34,492 bases of DNA from Lachnospiraceae bacterium (GTDB taxonomy: Bacteria; Bacillota; Clostridia; Lachnospirales; Lachnospiraceae): NCBI GenBank assembly GCA_017619295.1, contig JAFZSQ010000018.1, forward strand, positions 1 to 34,492. Reading direction: 5' to 3'. Positions 15,354-25,717 of this stretch are shown here, piece after piece (the first letter of the stretch is position 1; every line of letters starts with the position of its first letter). The position numbers were made by a program, and so were the translations under genes. The notes below the pieces were generated by a model, which saw only the letters and a list, made by a program, of their open reading frames with translations, made no database searches and was not told where the DNA came from.

Positions 15354-17059
15354 AAAAATCGCTGAAGGAATTATATAAAGGCAGCAACGTTCCCGTAATC
15401 CGAACTATTCTGGGCTCTTTGTTCTATGTGGCGGGAACCCTTGTAATTGCAACTCAGGCTGATTCCATGGCTGAATTATCCGTGGGAAATTTTGACAGTA
15501 TAAAGAGAATTTTCGTATATGCATTAATGTGTGTTCTGGGATACTTTTGCATGTATCTGAGCATAATTGCAGATCTTGGTTTTGTTGACCTGGCAAACGG
15601 CATAAGAAAAATAGTATGGAAAAAGACCATGAACCTGCCTTATCGATATTTTGACAGGGAAGGGCCAAACCATGTAATAAGCCGTATTACTTCAGATCCG
15701 GAGTACTCATATCAGCCCTTTAAACTTTTGCAGATGTCCTGTACATTAATTGCCTTTCTTCTAATGGTTTTTGTCAGCGACGCAGCCGTTTATGAACTGG
15801 CTTTTGTATTGGTTTTGGGATTTGTCATAACCATGGTTCTTATGTTTGTTGCGGCAAAATACAGCGAAAGGGGAGCTACTTATACCACGGCGAAGCTGGC
15901 AGAACTGACGGCTTTTCTTGCTGAGCGTTTTAATCGCATGAGATTTATTAAAGCCATGAACAGCGAAGAAAAGGAAACAGATGAAGCCTTCGAATATATA
16001 GACAGAAAGTACGAGGCGGACAAGTATAATGCCATGGCTCTCACCATGGCTCAGTTCGGACAAAGCTTTATCACATTTATTCTCTTTGTGGCTGCCTTTT
16101 TGTTTGGAGCCTTCATGATCAAAAACGGCAGTTTGAAATCAACTACTTCGCTGGCAATATTCTATGCCTATGGAGGGAATCTTGCGCTGATTTTCAGATT
16201 CTTTGCCCAGTTTCCTACGGTTTTTGCCGCCACCAAGGGCGGAAGCGGCAAGCTGATTTCAATCCTTCGTGAGCATGAAGAGATACTTGATGATGGAAGG
16301 ATTGAAGCCGGAGTACAGGGAGACATTTCGCTTTCAAATATCTCTTTTAAATACGAGGATAGAAAGGTATTGGACGGTGTCAGCCTTAGAATTCCAAAGG
16401 GAAAGGTAACGACCATTGTGGGACCCAACGGCAGCGGCAAGTCCACAGTGCTTAAAGTCATAGACAGGATTTACGGGGACTTTTACGGAAATCTGTTTAT
16501 GGGCGAAGAGGACAGCAGGAATGTTCCTTTGAAAGACTGGCGAGAGAAATTCGGTGTGGTTGGCCAGAATGCTGCCATGTTTGAGGGAAGCATTAAGGAC
16601 AACATTTTATATGGTGCTATAGAAACAGGTCCCGAAGAATTAAATGCCGTTATTAAGCTTGTGGGGCTTGAAAAGATAATAGATAAACACGGAGAAGGAC
16701 TGGAATTTAATGTGGGTCCCAATGGTGAAAAACTGTCGGGTGGCGAGCAACAGCGAATTGCCATTGCCAGGGCTATGCTTAAAAATCCGGAGTATCTGAT
16801 TCTTGATGAGGCTACAGCAAATCTTGATTCTGTTACGGAAAAAGAAATCAAAAACAGTATCATGGCGCTGATGAAAGGAAGAACATCCATAGTTGTAACC
16901 CACAGCTATGAGATGGCCAAAGAATCCGACTATTTGATAGTGATGAAGGACGGCAGGGTGGAAGATCAGGGAGAACCCGGCGAGGTTCTTATGAGAAATG
17001 AGTTCTACAGAGACTTTGCCAATGCATATAACAAACAGGAGGGCAGTATATGTTTTTAA
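15350..17059 (+). CDS. ABC exporter half-transporter 2 (permease-ATPase)
   Basis: A 569-residue partner of the preceding half-transporter. It has a six-helix membrane domain to about residue 310, then an ATPase with Walker A (GPNGSGKST), Q-loop (VVGQNA), signature LSGGEQQR, Walker B and catalytic Glu (LILDEATANLD) and H-loop (VVTHS). Neither partner shows a degenerate ATP site, unlike many heterodimeric exporters. The ATG at 15350 overlaps the upstream TGA and is preceded by GGAGGGG, indicating translational coupling and stoichiometric synthesis. An in-frame ATG at 15302 was rejected because it lies deep inside the upstream gene and lacks a binding site. Confidence 0.88.
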   Translation: MKKSLKELYKGSNVPVIRTILGSLFYVAGTLVIATQADSMAELSVGNFDSIKRIFVYALMCVLGYFCMYLSIIADLGFVDLANGIRKIVWKKTMNLPYRYFDREGPNHVISRITSDPEYSYQPFKLLQMSCTLIAFLLMVFVSDAAVYELAFVLVLGFVITMVLMFVAAKYSERGATYTTAKLAELTAFLAERFNRMRFIKAMNSEEKETDEAFEYIDRKYEADKYNAMALTMAQFGQSFITFILFVAAFLFGAFMIKNGSLKSTTSLAIFYAYGGNLALIFRFFAQFPTVFAATKGGSGKLISILREHEEILDDGRIEAGVQGDISLSNISFKYEDRKVLDGVSLRIPKGKVTTIVGPNGSGKSTVLKVIDRIYGDFYGNLFMGEEDSRNVPLKDWREKFGVVGQNAAMFEGSIKDNILYGAIETGPEELNAVIKLVGLEKIIDKHGEGLEFNVGPNGEKLSGGEQQRIAIARAMLKNPEYLILDEATANLDSVTEKEIKNSIMALMKGRTSIVVTHSYEMAKESDYLIVMKDGRVEDQGEPGEVLMRNEFYRDFANAYNKQEGSICF

Positions 17060-18210
17060 AATATATCGAATGGATTAAACTCCTTGGAGACATGAAGAGA
17101 TATCAGAAGGTTGACGATTACAACGGACAGATCAAAGCCAACCATCTTTATAAGTTTTACCCCGAGGGCGGGGTCTGCTCAGACGGAAGCCCGTATCATG
17201 GCCTTTTCAGAAAGGGAAATGTAAATAAACTGATTATAGCGTTAGATGGTGGAGGCTTGATTTTTGACAAATTATCAGCCGCCTATCCCTCCGAGGACGA
17301 ATATGTTGAAGGCACCCTTTCTTTCTATGATTCCTACTGTAAGCCTTCCAAGGACGCTTTCGCGAGGCTTGGCCTGTTTCATGAGAAATGCAAGAAGAGC
17401 CCTTTTTACGGGTGGAGCCTTTTATACGTTCCCTACGCCAACGGAGATTTGCATGCCGGCAGAGGAACCTTTGAGTATACAGATACTGAAGGGAAAAACC
17501 GAACCTTCTACGCTCACGGAAATATTAATCTGAATTCCTGCATTGATTTCATTAAGGGTATTTGCCCCAATCCGGATCAGCTGGTGGTGCTGGGATGCAG
17601 TGCCGGAGGTTTTGGAACCGCTTTCGTGGGAAACGATATCTTAAACAGATTTCCTGATTGCAAAGACTGCACCTGCATTGTGGACGGTGCGGCACTTGAT
17701 CTTGATTATAAGGAATGCGCCGAAAATCTTTGGCAGGTGCCGGATTCAATCAAAGCACAGATTAAATCCTCAAACGTTGTGGCGGATGGCCTTGAGTACA
17801 TTTATGAGCAGCAGAAGGACAGGGTGAAGATTGGATATCTGATTTCCATAAAGGACGGGGTGCTTACCAGATTTCAGAATTACATTGATATCAGAAAGGA
17901 AATGGGCTGGCCTCCCGAAGCAACGGAGAGGATGCACCAGATTATTTCCGACACCGTTGTACGGCTTAAAGAATCTGTTCCAAACATCAGCTTCTTTCTG
18001 TATGACTATAATTTTAACGATATAAACGGCAAACCTGTTGAGTTTAACGGAGCCAATTCCCACTGTTGCCTTTGGGTTCCTGAATTCATGCGTTTTAAAC
18101 GTGAAGGCTATACGGGAATTCAATGGCTTAGGGGTGTTGTGAAGGGAGAAACCATAAGAATAGGGGATAGTCTTATAAAGGAGGCGTCATGTCCGAAAGA
18201 TTCTATTTGA
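17050..18210 (+). CDS. Pectinacetylesterase/Notum-type serine hydrolase, cytoplasmic
   Basis: A 386-residue alpha/beta-hydrolase of the pectinacetylesterase (PAE/Notum) family, which removes acyl groups from sugars or proteins. The nucleophile elbow is GCSAGGFG with S184. The family block before it (VPYANGDLHAG) and the oxyanion-side LDGGG near residue 62 are present. Plausible triad partners are D269 and H338. Plant and animal members are secreted, but no signal peptide is visible here, so the enzyme should act inside the cell. The ATG overlaps the end of the second ABC half-transporter by 10 bases and has AGGAGGG before it, so it is part of the same operon. The substrate is unknown, and a role in deacylating a compound handled with the neighbouring GH2 enzyme is inference. 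Confidence 0.75.
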   Translation: MFLKYIEWIKLLGDMKRYQKVDDYNGQIKANHLYKFYPEGGVCSDGSPYHGLFRKGNVNKLIIALDGGGLIFDKLSAAYPSEDEYVEGTLSFYDSYCKPSKDAFARLGLFHEKCKKSPFYGWSLLYVPYANGDLHAGRGTFEYTDTEGKNRTFYAHGNINLNSCIDFIKGICPNPDQLVVLGCSAGGFGTAFVGNDILNRFPDCKDCTCIVDGAALDLDYKECAENLWQVPDSIKAQIKSSNVVADGLEYIYEQQKDRVKIGYLISIKDGVLTRFQNYIDIRKEMGWPPEATERMHQIISDTVVRLKESVPNISFFLYDYNFNDINGKPVEFNGANSHCCLWVPEFMRFKREGYTGIQWLRGVVKGETIRIGDSLIKEASCPKDSI

Positions 18211-20588
18211 TGAACGGCTGGCGCTTTAGCGAGAGCTTTTCATCTGAACACATGCTTGCGGAATATGATGATTCCGGATTTGAAGAGGTTCGAATCCCTC
18301 ATACGGTTAAGGAAACACCCTTTAATTACTTTGATGAAAGCATATATGCCAAGGTTTCTTCCTACAGGAAAACCTTTACTCCTCCCAATGAATGGAGGGG
18401 AAAAAGTGTGGGGCTTACCTTTGAAGGAGTGGCCCATGAAAGCACATTATACATAAACGGTGAGGAAATTCTGACTCACAGATGCGGATATACGGCTTTT
18501 ACTGCAGATGTGTCGGATAAACTGATATATGGTGAGAAAAATCTTATATCTCTCAGAGTAGACAGTAATGAAAATCTTAATCAGCCTCCCTTTGGCTTTG
18601 TCATTGATTATATGACCTATGGGGGCATATACAGAGATGTGTATTTCTCGGTAAGGGAAAAATGCCATATAGATGATGTGTTTTTGTACTCGGATTTTAC
18701 CGGGGAAGATGTAAGATTAGGAGTGAAAATTACTCTGTCCAAAGAGTGCGCCGAAAAGCTTGGAGAGCTTGAGATTACAGGGCTTATTGATGGAAATAAA
18801 ATTGCTTCTTTTACGATGGAAGAGCTTTGTGAGACGAAGGCTTTGAATCCCGGGGAGGTGGAACTTTGGGATGTTTCATCCCCAAAACTTTATGACATCA
18901 AGTTTGTTCTGAGCAGGAAAGGTGAATCTGATTTTCTTGATGAGAGTGCAGTTCGCTTTGGCTTTAGAAAGTCGGAGTTCAGGGACGGAAAGTATTATCT
19001 TAACGACAAAGAACTAAAGATTCGAGGATTGAACAGACACCAAAGTTTCCCTTATGTGGGTTATGCAATGCCTGCTTCCGTCCAGGAGGAAGACGCAAGA
19101 ATCCTGAAGGAAGAGCTGGGGCTTAATGCTGTGAGAACCTCTCATTATCCTCAGGCTCAAAGCTTTATCTCGAAATGCGATGAACTGGGACTTCTGGTTT
19201 TTACGGAGATTCCGGGGTGGCAGCATATCGGGGATGATGTGTGGAAGGAACAGGCCATTGCAAATGTAAGGGACATGGTTTTGCAGTACAGAAATCATCC
19301 CTCCATAATTCTTTGGGGCGTCAGAATTAACGAATCAGTAGATGATGACGTTTTTTACAGGAAAACGAATGAAGTGGCTAGATCTCTTGATCCCACAAGG
19401 CCCACAGGTGGTGTCAGAAACATCAAAAAAAGCAGCTTCTTAGAGGATGTCTACACATACAATGATTTCGTTCATGACGGAACAAACGAAGGCTGTGAGC
19501 CTAAGGCGAAGGTGACTCCGGATGTGAACCGGCCATATTTGATCAGCGAATATAACGGCCATATGTATCCTACCAAGAGTTTTGACCCGGAGGAACAAAG
19601 AAGGGAACATGCATTAAGGCATGTCAATGTGTTGAGCGCAGTGGCGGGACAGCCGGATATTGCGGGTTCTTTTGGATGGTGTATGGCAGATTACAATACC
19701 CACAAGGAATTTGGAAGCGGCGACAGAATCTGCTATCACGGAGTTCTTGATATGTTCAGGAACAAAAAGCCGGCAGCCTACATATACGGCGCTCTTTCGG
19801 ATAAGCAGGATGTGCTTTATCTCTCTTCCTCCATGGATATCGGTGAGCATCCGGCATGCAACAGGGGTAAAATCTGGATTATCTCTAACGCAGACAGCGT
19901 AAGGATGTATAAGAACAACTGCTTTATTAAGGAGTATTTTCCAAAGGATTCGGAATATAAGAATCTAAGCCATGGTCCCATAGCAATTGACGATTTTATC
20001 GGAGATGCCATAGAGAAGGGCGAAGCGGGAACGGACAAGTATAAGGCACTGCTTAAAGAGTTCCTTAACATGGTTGCTGTATACGGAATGGGACATGCGC
20101 CAAAGCACATGTATGTTCTTATGGCGAAACTGGTGATTTTTCACAGGACAAATCCTTCGAATCTCATTTCTTTGTTTAACAAATATGTGGGGAACTGGGG
20201 CGATGCTTCCACTGAGTATGTGTTTGAGGCTATAAAGGAGGGAAAGGTGGTAAAAACCCTGGTGAAGAAGCCGTCAAGGGGGCTGCACCTTGAAGTCCTC
20301 GTAAGTAAACGGGAACTTGTTGAGAGAGAAAGCTATGATGTCTCTTCGGTACGCATACAGGCTGTTGATGAAAACGGGAATGTTGCCGGCTTTTTTGGAG
20401 AACCGGTTTCTCTTGAAACATCGGGCTCCATTGAAATAATTGGACCGAAGCTTATCGGGCTTAAAGGCGGAATGGCGGGAACATATATAAAAAGCAACGG
20501 AGCGGGAGAAGGAAAACTGGTAATTTCAAATTATCAATGTGAAAGCGTCAGTGTAGAGTTTAGTGTTAAAAAGGTGTTGGAATTTTAG
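18189..20588 (+). CDS. Glycoside hydrolase family 2 (beta-galactosidase/beta-glucuronidase type)
   Basis: A 799-residue intracellular enzyme. The layout is that of GH2: a jelly-roll sugar-binding domain (about 1-170), an immunoglobulin-like domain (to about 275), the TIM barrel (about 275-560) and beta-rich C-terminal domains with a helical insertion at about 610-700. Barrel hallmarks are RTSHYP, the acid/base E382 in WGVRINES, and the nucleophile E454 in LISEYNG. NRHQSFPYVG near residue 280 favours a beta-galactosidase-like specificity, but substrate cannot be fixed from sequence. No signal peptide is present. The ATG follows AAGGAGG and overlaps the esterase gene by 22 bases, so it is the last gene of the ABC-esterase-GH2 operon. 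It probably hydrolyses a glycoside within the cell. Confidence 0.88.
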   Translation: MSERFYLMNGWRFSESFSSEHMLAEYDDSGFEEVRIPHTVKETPFNYFDESIYAKVSSYRKTFTPPNEWRGKSVGLTFEGVAHESTLYINGEEILTHRCGYTAFTADVSDKLIYGEKNLISLRVDSNENLNQPPFGFVIDYMTYGGIYRDVYFSVREKCHIDDVFLYSDFTGEDVRLGVKITLSKECAEKLGELEITGLIDGNKIASFTMEELCETKALNPGEVELWDVSSPKLYDIKFVLSRKGESDFLDESAVRFGFRKSEFRDGKYYLNDKELKIRGLNRHQSFPYVGYAMPASVQEEDARILKEELGLNAVRTSHYPQAQSFISKCDELGLLVFTEIPGWQHIGDDVWKEQAIANVRDMVLQYRNHPSIILWGVRINESVDDDVFYRKTNEVARSLDPTRPTGGVRNIKKSSFLEDVYTYNDFVHDGTNEGCEPKAKVTPDVNRPYLISEYNGHMYPTKSFDPEEQRREHALRHVNVLSAVAGQPDIAGSFGWCMADYNTHKEFGSGDRICYHGVLDMFRNKKPAAYIYGALSDKQDVLYLSSSMDIGEHPACNRGKIWIISNADSVRMYKNNCFIKEYFPKDSEYKNLSHGPIAIDDFIGDAIEKGEAGTDKYKALLKEFLNMVAVYGMGHAPKHMYVLMAKLVIFHRTNPSNLISLFNKYVGNWGDASTEYVFEAIKEGKVVKTLVKKPSRGLHLEVLVSKRELVERESYDVSSVRIQAVDENGNVAGFFGEPVSLETSGSIEIIGPKLIGLKGGMAGTYIKSNGAGEGKLVISNYQCESVSVEFSVKKVLEF

Positions 20589-20606
20589 TCCAACACCTGA
20601 TTTTTT
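20572..20606 (+). terminator. Intrinsic terminator overlapping the GH2 stop codon
   Basis: AGGTGTTGGA and TCCAACACCT form a perfect 10-bp stem, followed by GATTTTTTC. The left arm is coding sequence and the TAG stop (20586-20588) sits in the loop, so the coding end and the terminator share bases. Confidence 0.88.
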
Positions 20607-20618
20607 CTCTAAAATTTA

Positions 20619-20646
20619 TTGACAGAGCCTGTGAATAGGCTATAAT
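20619..20646 (+). promoter_or_regulatory. Near-consensus sigma-A promoter of the adhesin-sortase operon
   Basis: Perfect TTGACA (20619-20624) and perfect TATAAT (20641-20646) are separated by 16 bases, 12 bases past the previous terminator. It leaves a leader of about 65 bases before the ATG at 20718, which has AAGGGAG as binding site. A strong promoter fits an abundant surface protein. Confidence 0.85.
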
Positions 20647-20717
20647 CAAAGGCAGCAGGAGAAAGTTTTACACACGAGTATATATAATTAATTTTTCTTG
20701 GAAGGGAGAAATATATA

Positions 20718-23700
20718 ATGGGTCGACGCATACTAGCTATGCTTATTTGCGTAGCGCTTATTTTGGGCGTGTATCACTCGCCCTCTATTAATGTTCATGC
20801 CTCAAACGACATAAATGAGGAAGAGGCTGACATTGATTTATCTCTTGAAGATGAAGGACTTTGGGAGGAGATTGAGGCAGAGCCTACTGCAGTGCCTTCT
20901 GCGACTCCTACAGAAACCGTCAATGAGCCTGTGGACGAGGAGAACACAGAACTCGAAGACGAAGAATCTGAAACCGAGACCGAAGAGGAAGCTGACGCTG
21001 AAGAAACAGATTCCGAGGAAGAAGTTTCAGAAGTGGAAGAAGTAATACCCGAGGAAGAGGTTAAGGAGGAAGCTCCGGCTCCTGCACCTTTAAGTGAAAA
21101 TAAACAAATCGGAGATCTCAATATTTGCATCGATGCACCTGAAGGCGTATTCCCTGCAGGCACTTATGCTGTAGTCACAGAGATTACAAGTGCCGGGGTG
21201 ATAAGCTCTATTGAGGATGCAGTTGCAAGTCAATTGTCTGATTCTCAGACTATCACAAATATCAGAGCCTTTGATATCACAATGTACGATGCCTCCGGCA
21301 ATGAAGTACAGCCTGATACCGATAAAGGCGTCGTTAATGTTTCCATTAAGAACATTAATACAATTGAAGCTATAACAAACCCCGATAAGGACATGGAAGT
21401 GTTCCATGTTGAGGATTCCTTTAACGGAGTAAACGCTGTTGACACCACAGTGCTGGCAGGAGAAGTATGCTTTGAAGCAGAGCATTTCTCACCCTATGCG
21501 GTTGTTTCCATTGAGGACAATAAAGCTGATCCTGCCAAGACAATTGAGCCACAGGCACTTATTAAAGCAATTACTCTTGGGATTGTTAATAAGGACAATA
21601 CTGTGACCCCACTTAGCACTTCGGGAATTAATAAGGTTGCATTAGGCGATAAATTAAGGGTTACTTATGAGTTTAACGAACCCATGGTTATAAATGCGGT
21701 AAAGGACTCATACGGATTGGGTGATGGCTATCATGTTATGAAGGGAGAAAGTTATGAACTCCCTGATTTGCCCGAAGAACTCAGAAGTTCAAGCGGATAT
21801 ACTATTGATGTTAAAAGCAAAAAAAAGCTTGGACAAATTATTATTGATTCTAATGGAAAATCTGTTTTAAAGATTGATGATTCATTTGATGATCAGGATA
21901 AAGCAACAAATATTTCTGCTTACATGGATATAAGCCTTAATCTCTCCAAAGAGCATGATGGAGATAAAGACAGTTATGAACTTTCATTAGGGGGCCAGAA
22001 ATATAGCATCAAAGTTTCTGACTTTATGCCTCAGCCGCCAAAGGTAACCAAGGAAGCTTCAAACTATAATGAGGCAACCGGAGAGGTTACATGGACTGTA
22101 ACTGTAAAGAATGATTCAAAGCCCATCGATTATAAGGATGGTCTTTCCTTCAAGGATACATTCAGTAAGGGACAGTCCTATGTGAAGGATTCACTGAAGG
22201 TTGTGGGAGGAAGTGCAATTACTCCCGACAGTGAAACAGATTCATCAATAAGCTGGAAGTATAAGGACAATAGCGCAAATAAAGAAATAAAGTTCGAGTA
22301 TAAAACGCTGGTTGATTTCCATGAGCTGACTTATAAGAAAAATGACAGCGGAAATTCTTCAACACAGATATCCAACAATATCAATGTAAGTGCACCGGCT
22401 ACAGACGATTATGAAAAACTGTCATTAACAACCAAGGCTGATAAGACAGTTTCCAAAACCATGAAAAACTGGGTGACTAAATCCGGTACCAAAGTTGATC
22501 CAAACGGAAAAGCTAAATGGACAATTACGATACATAATAATGGATTCAGACTTCAGAATGTTGTTCTTCACGACACCATTCTTGCTGACACTGATATTAC
22601 CATAGACGAAAGCACCATAAAGGTAATAGATAATATCAGCAAAGCGGATGTTGAATTTGAACACAAAGTTGTAGGAGATGAGCATCAGCTGATTTTTAAA
22701 GATGATATGTCGGGAGATGCTGAATATATCGTCACTTATGAAACTACTATTGAAAACTATACAACGTATTTAAAGAAGAATCATAAGATTCCGGAGAATA
22801 AAGCATGGCTTACATATGATTATGATGCCACGGGAAAAGGTCCGGCTAAGAAATTTAAAGGTCCTGATATCGGGGAAAAGTTCAAGGGCGACGATGTTTA
22901 TGCCAAGGCGGCCATAGAGAAAACGGCTAAGGGAATAGACAGAGTCAACCATACCATGGACTGGGAAGTTAAGATTAATAATACCAAGCGAGAGCTCACG
23001 GACGTAAAGGTTACCGATGTACTGCCCGAAGGGCATGTGTATGAAAGCGTAAGCCAGGTTAAAATTGGAACGTCCAATGCTGCCGAAGGAGTGGATTACA
23101 CAATTGATGTAACTGCTTCGGGAAATGAATTTACAATTGATTTTGGGGACAGTGTAAATGGAGCAAATGCCTCATTTAGGGTCACCACTAAGCTTACACC
23201 GGAAGAAAGCAAAATCTGGGCAAGTAATCAAGCCAAAACCTATAAAAATACGGCAACCATTTATTCAAAAGAAAGTGGCTTGGATAATGAACCTGTTACT
23301 GATACTGCGACTCAGAAATATGACACTGTAGTTATAGAGAAAGCTGCGGGAGCATATAACTATGACTCTCATGAGATTCATTACACAATAACTGTTAATA
23401 AGTATGGAATGCCTTTAACGGGAGTGTTTGTAACAGATGAGCTTATCCCGGAGCTTGAGTATGTGACCGGTTCATATAAAAGGAACGGTACACCTGACAC
23501 AGGAGTTACTGCAAACGGTAACAAGCTCACATTTAATTTGGGTGATATAAACGAGAAAACAATCATTGAATTTGACGCTAAGGTTAGAGATGGCGCTGTT
23601 TTTGCCAATAATAAGAATGATATTGAAATAACCAATGATGCTTCGGTTATAAGCAATGAATACACTACAGACACATCCGTTAGCTGTTCAACAAAGTTTG

Positions 23701-25715
23701 ACAACAGAGTGATTAAGAAGAATGGCGAAATTCGTCCCGGTGAGCCTGAACTGGTTGACTATACCGTTGACCTGAATGTGGCAAAACAGAATTTATATAA
23801 TGGAGCGATAGGGGAAGTTGTGGTTGAGGATACCATTGGCGCAAGCCTTTCTCTTCAGGATGCTACAGTTAAGTTGTACAAAGCAAACGTGAACCCGACA
23901 GACGGAAGTCTTACTGAGACAGGAGAACCTATCGACACAACTATAAGAGTTGATAGAAGCAAAGCACGAACTGTTCTTCAGGTTGTAATTCCGAACGATG
24001 GCGGAGGCAACGCTTACGTCCTTAAGTACACTGCCAAAGCCGTTAATGACAGAGCAAATGATTTCTCAAATAATGTTGTTCTTAAGGGATATGGTGATTC
24101 GGGATTAAACAGTGATAAGAAGGATTACACTAAGAATGATTTTTCTTCGGTAGATTTTGATAAATACGTTTACTATATTTCCGGATTAAAGGATGAGAAT
24201 GATAAAGATCTGATTCTTCCGGGTGCTCATTTTGAATTGCTTGATCCCGAACAGAGCAACAAGGTAGTGGATGAAGCGGATAGCGATGACAAGGGAGTTA
24301 TAGTCTTTGTCGGCGCCGGTGACTTAAAAGAAAACCATACTTATATCTTAAAGGAAACTGATGCTCCTGCGGGGTATGAGATTCCTGTTACACTTCAAGA
24401 AGGTGTAGAGGTTAAAACCCCCGAGAAAAAGGGATATGCCGCTGCATTAAAGGATAAAGATAAAAATACGGTCTATAACTCCAAACCTTCAAGAATTTTG
24501 GATTTTGCACTTCTTGATGCTAAAGATAAATCTACAGATTTGACCAAGCTTAAAGATGATCCCAAACCTGCGAAGATTTCGATTTTGAAAGCAGGAAAGG
24601 AAGTTTGGAATTCTGACAGCACTGAGCCTTTTAAGGCTATATACGGTACAGAGTACGAGGTTAAGGAATCAAAGGATCCCTTCGGATACCATGGCGATTC
24701 CGTAACAGGCTATAAGTTCATGATTGATGAAGGCACCGGTGAGCTTAAACTTACATCAACACCTTCGGAAAATGTTTTACTCACCGGTGACAAAATCACC
24801 ATGTACGATTCTCCCATGGAGAGTATGGCAATTAAAGTCAATGACGTTTCCGAGAGCATGGGAATGTACTTAAAGGGTGCTAAATTTGTAATTAAGAAGA
24901 GCGGCGCACCCGTTAAGAGCTGGGAAAGCACAGGAGATTTCTCTGAAATCGTTCTTCCCGAAGGGGATTATACATTCGAGAGAGAGACAGAGCCTACAGG
25001 TTTCCAGGCAAGCAAGAAGACACTTAAGCTTTCAATAAAGAAGAACGCCCTTGGTGATTTGGAAATGTCTGTTGAGGACAATGATGACGGAATTCTTGTG
25101 GAAGGCAACAAGCTTATTGTTCCTGAGAAGATTGATGATACAAAGAAGAAGAGTCCCCTCGGTATGAAGGGCCCCACACCTCAGTTGGTTCCTGATGATT
25201 ATGATGAGCTTTCTCTCACACCTTTCGTTTACAAGGATGGTGTTCCCGTTAGTGTTTCGGATACACCTGAGTGGACAGGAAAAGATGCGACTGAGATGAA
25301 GATGTCACCTCAGGTTCAGTATCTGTTTACCTCAGTTGACAAGTCCGGTAAGAAGACAATGAAGATTGCCATGATAGACGCAGATGGAAAGCTTATTGTA
25401 TCGGATTACGTGCCTCCAAAGAAGGCAGCACCTGCGCCCGCACCTGCATCTAAATCAGGGGATTCATCTTCAAAGGATGATGACAAGGAACCTGCAAAGA
25501 ACGGAGCAGCAAAGGGTGATACAACAACTATCGTTGAAGTAAATAAAACAACAACCACAGTTAAATCCAAACCCAGATTTGGCGGGAAGAACAACAGATT
25601 CAGACTTGCCAAGACAGGAGGATTTATGGGAACCATAGCAGGTTATGGTTCAGGATATGCTTTGGCTTTGGCCGGAGTATTGATGGTTGTTTGCAATAAG
25701 AAGAAACGCAAGTAG
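20718..25715 (+). CDS. Large sortase-anchored surface adhesin with repeated Ig-like and Cna-B/SpaA-type domains
   Basis: A 1665-residue cell-surface protein. A signal peptide (about 1-29) is followed by a very acidic Glu/Thr/Pro stretch (about 33-125) and a beta-rich region. Five related domains follow, beginning near residues 441, 575, 731, 871 and 997. Each opens with a block like WTVTVKND or WTITIHNN and then a xxxTDxLP-type strand, as in DUF11/collagen-binding B-type repeats. Two SpaA/Cna-B-type domains follow at about 1144-1255 (KETDAPAGYE) and 1370-1448 (ETEPTGF). The conserved Glu of such domains often takes part in isopeptide bonds. A Lys/Pro/Ala/Ser-rich wall-spanning part ends in the sorting signal: LAKTGG from L1630, a hydrophobic helix, then KKKRK. 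The usual Pro of LPxTG is Ala. The sortase gene follows 2 bases later. The binding partner is unknown. Confidence 0.85.
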   Translation: MGRRILAMLICVALILGVYHSPSINVHASNDINEEEADIDLSLEDEGLWEEIEAEPTAVPSATPTETVNEPVDEENTELEDEESETETEEEADAEETDSEEEVSEVEEVIPEEEVKEEAPAPAPLSENKQIGDLNICIDAPEGVFPAGTYAVVTEITSAGVISSIEDAVASQLSDSQTITNIRAFDITMYDASGNEVQPDTDKGVVNVSIKNINTIEAITNPDKDMEVFHVEDSFNGVNAVDTTVLAGEVCFEAEHFSPYAVVSIEDNKADPAKTIEPQALIKAITLGIVNKDNTVTPLSTSGINKVALGDKLRVTYEFNEPMVINAVKDSYGLGDGYHVMKGESYELPDLPEELRSSSGYTIDVKSKKKLGQIIIDSNGKSVLKIDDSFDDQDKATNISAYMDISLNLSKEHDGDKDSYELSLGGQKYSIKVSDFMPQPPKVTKEASNYNEATGEVTWTVTVKNDSKPIDYKDGLSFKDTFSKGQSYVKDSLKVVGGSAITPDSETDSSISWKYKDNSANKEIKFEYKTLVDFHELTYKKNDSGNSSTQISNNINVSAPATDDYEKLSLTTKADKTVSKTMKNWVTKSGTKVDPNGKAKWTITIHNNGFRLQNVVLHDTILADTDITIDESTIKVIDNISKADVEFEHKVVGDEHQLIFKDDMSGDAEYIVTYETTIENYTTYLKKNHKIPENKAWLTYDYDATGKGPAKKFKGPDIGEKFKGDDVYAKAAIEKTAKGIDRVNHTMDWEVKINNTKRELTDVKVTDVLPEGHVYESVSQVKIGTSNAAEGVDYTIDVTASGNEFTIDFGDSVNGANASFRVTTKLTPEESKIWASNQAKTYKNTATIYSKESGLDNEPVTDTATQKYDTVVIEKAAGAYNYDSHEIHYTITVNKYGMPLTGVFVTDELIPELEYVTGSYKRNGTPDTGVTANGNKLTFNLGDINEKTIIEFDAKVRDGAVFANNKNDIEITNDASVISNEYTTDTSVSCSTKFDNRVIKKNGEIRPGEPELVDYTVDLNVAKQNLYNGAIGEVVVEDTIGASLSLQDATVKLYKANVNPTDGSLTETGEPIDTTIRVDRSKARTVLQVVIPNDGGGNAYVLKYTAKAVNDRANDFSNNVVLKGYGDSGLNSDKKDYTKNDFSSVDFDKYVYYISGLKDENDKDLILPGAHFELLDPEQSNKVVDEADSDDKGVIVFVGAGDLKENHTYILKETDAPAGYEIPVTLQEGVEVKTPEKKGYAAALKDKDKNTVYNSKPSRILDFALLDAKDKSTDLTKLKDDPKPAKISILKAGKEVWNSDSTEPFKAIYGTEYEVKESKDPFGYHGDSVTGYKFMIDEGTGELKLTSTPSENVLLTGDKITMYDSPMESMAIKVNDVSESMGMYLKGAKFVIKKSGAPVKSWESTGDFSEIVLPEGDYTFERETEPTGFQASKKTLKLSIKKNALGDLEMSVEDNDDGILVEGNKLIVPEKIDDTKKKSPLGMKGPTPQLVPDDYDELSLTPFVYKDGVPVSVSDTPEWTGKDATEMKMSPQVQYLFTSVDKSGKKTMKIAMIDADGKLIVSDYVPPKKAAPAPAPASKSGDSSSKDDDKEPAKNGAAKGDTTTIVEVNKTTTTVKSKPRFGGKNNRFRLAKTGGFMGTIAGYGSGYALALAGVLMVVCNKKKRK

Positions 25716-25717
25716 TT

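Noticed and set aside
20795..21163. Long minus-strand open frame opposite the acidic part of the adhesin, rich in Ser
   Set aside because: It is a mirror of Glu/Asp/Thr-rich codons in the adhesin, with no binding site or family pattern.
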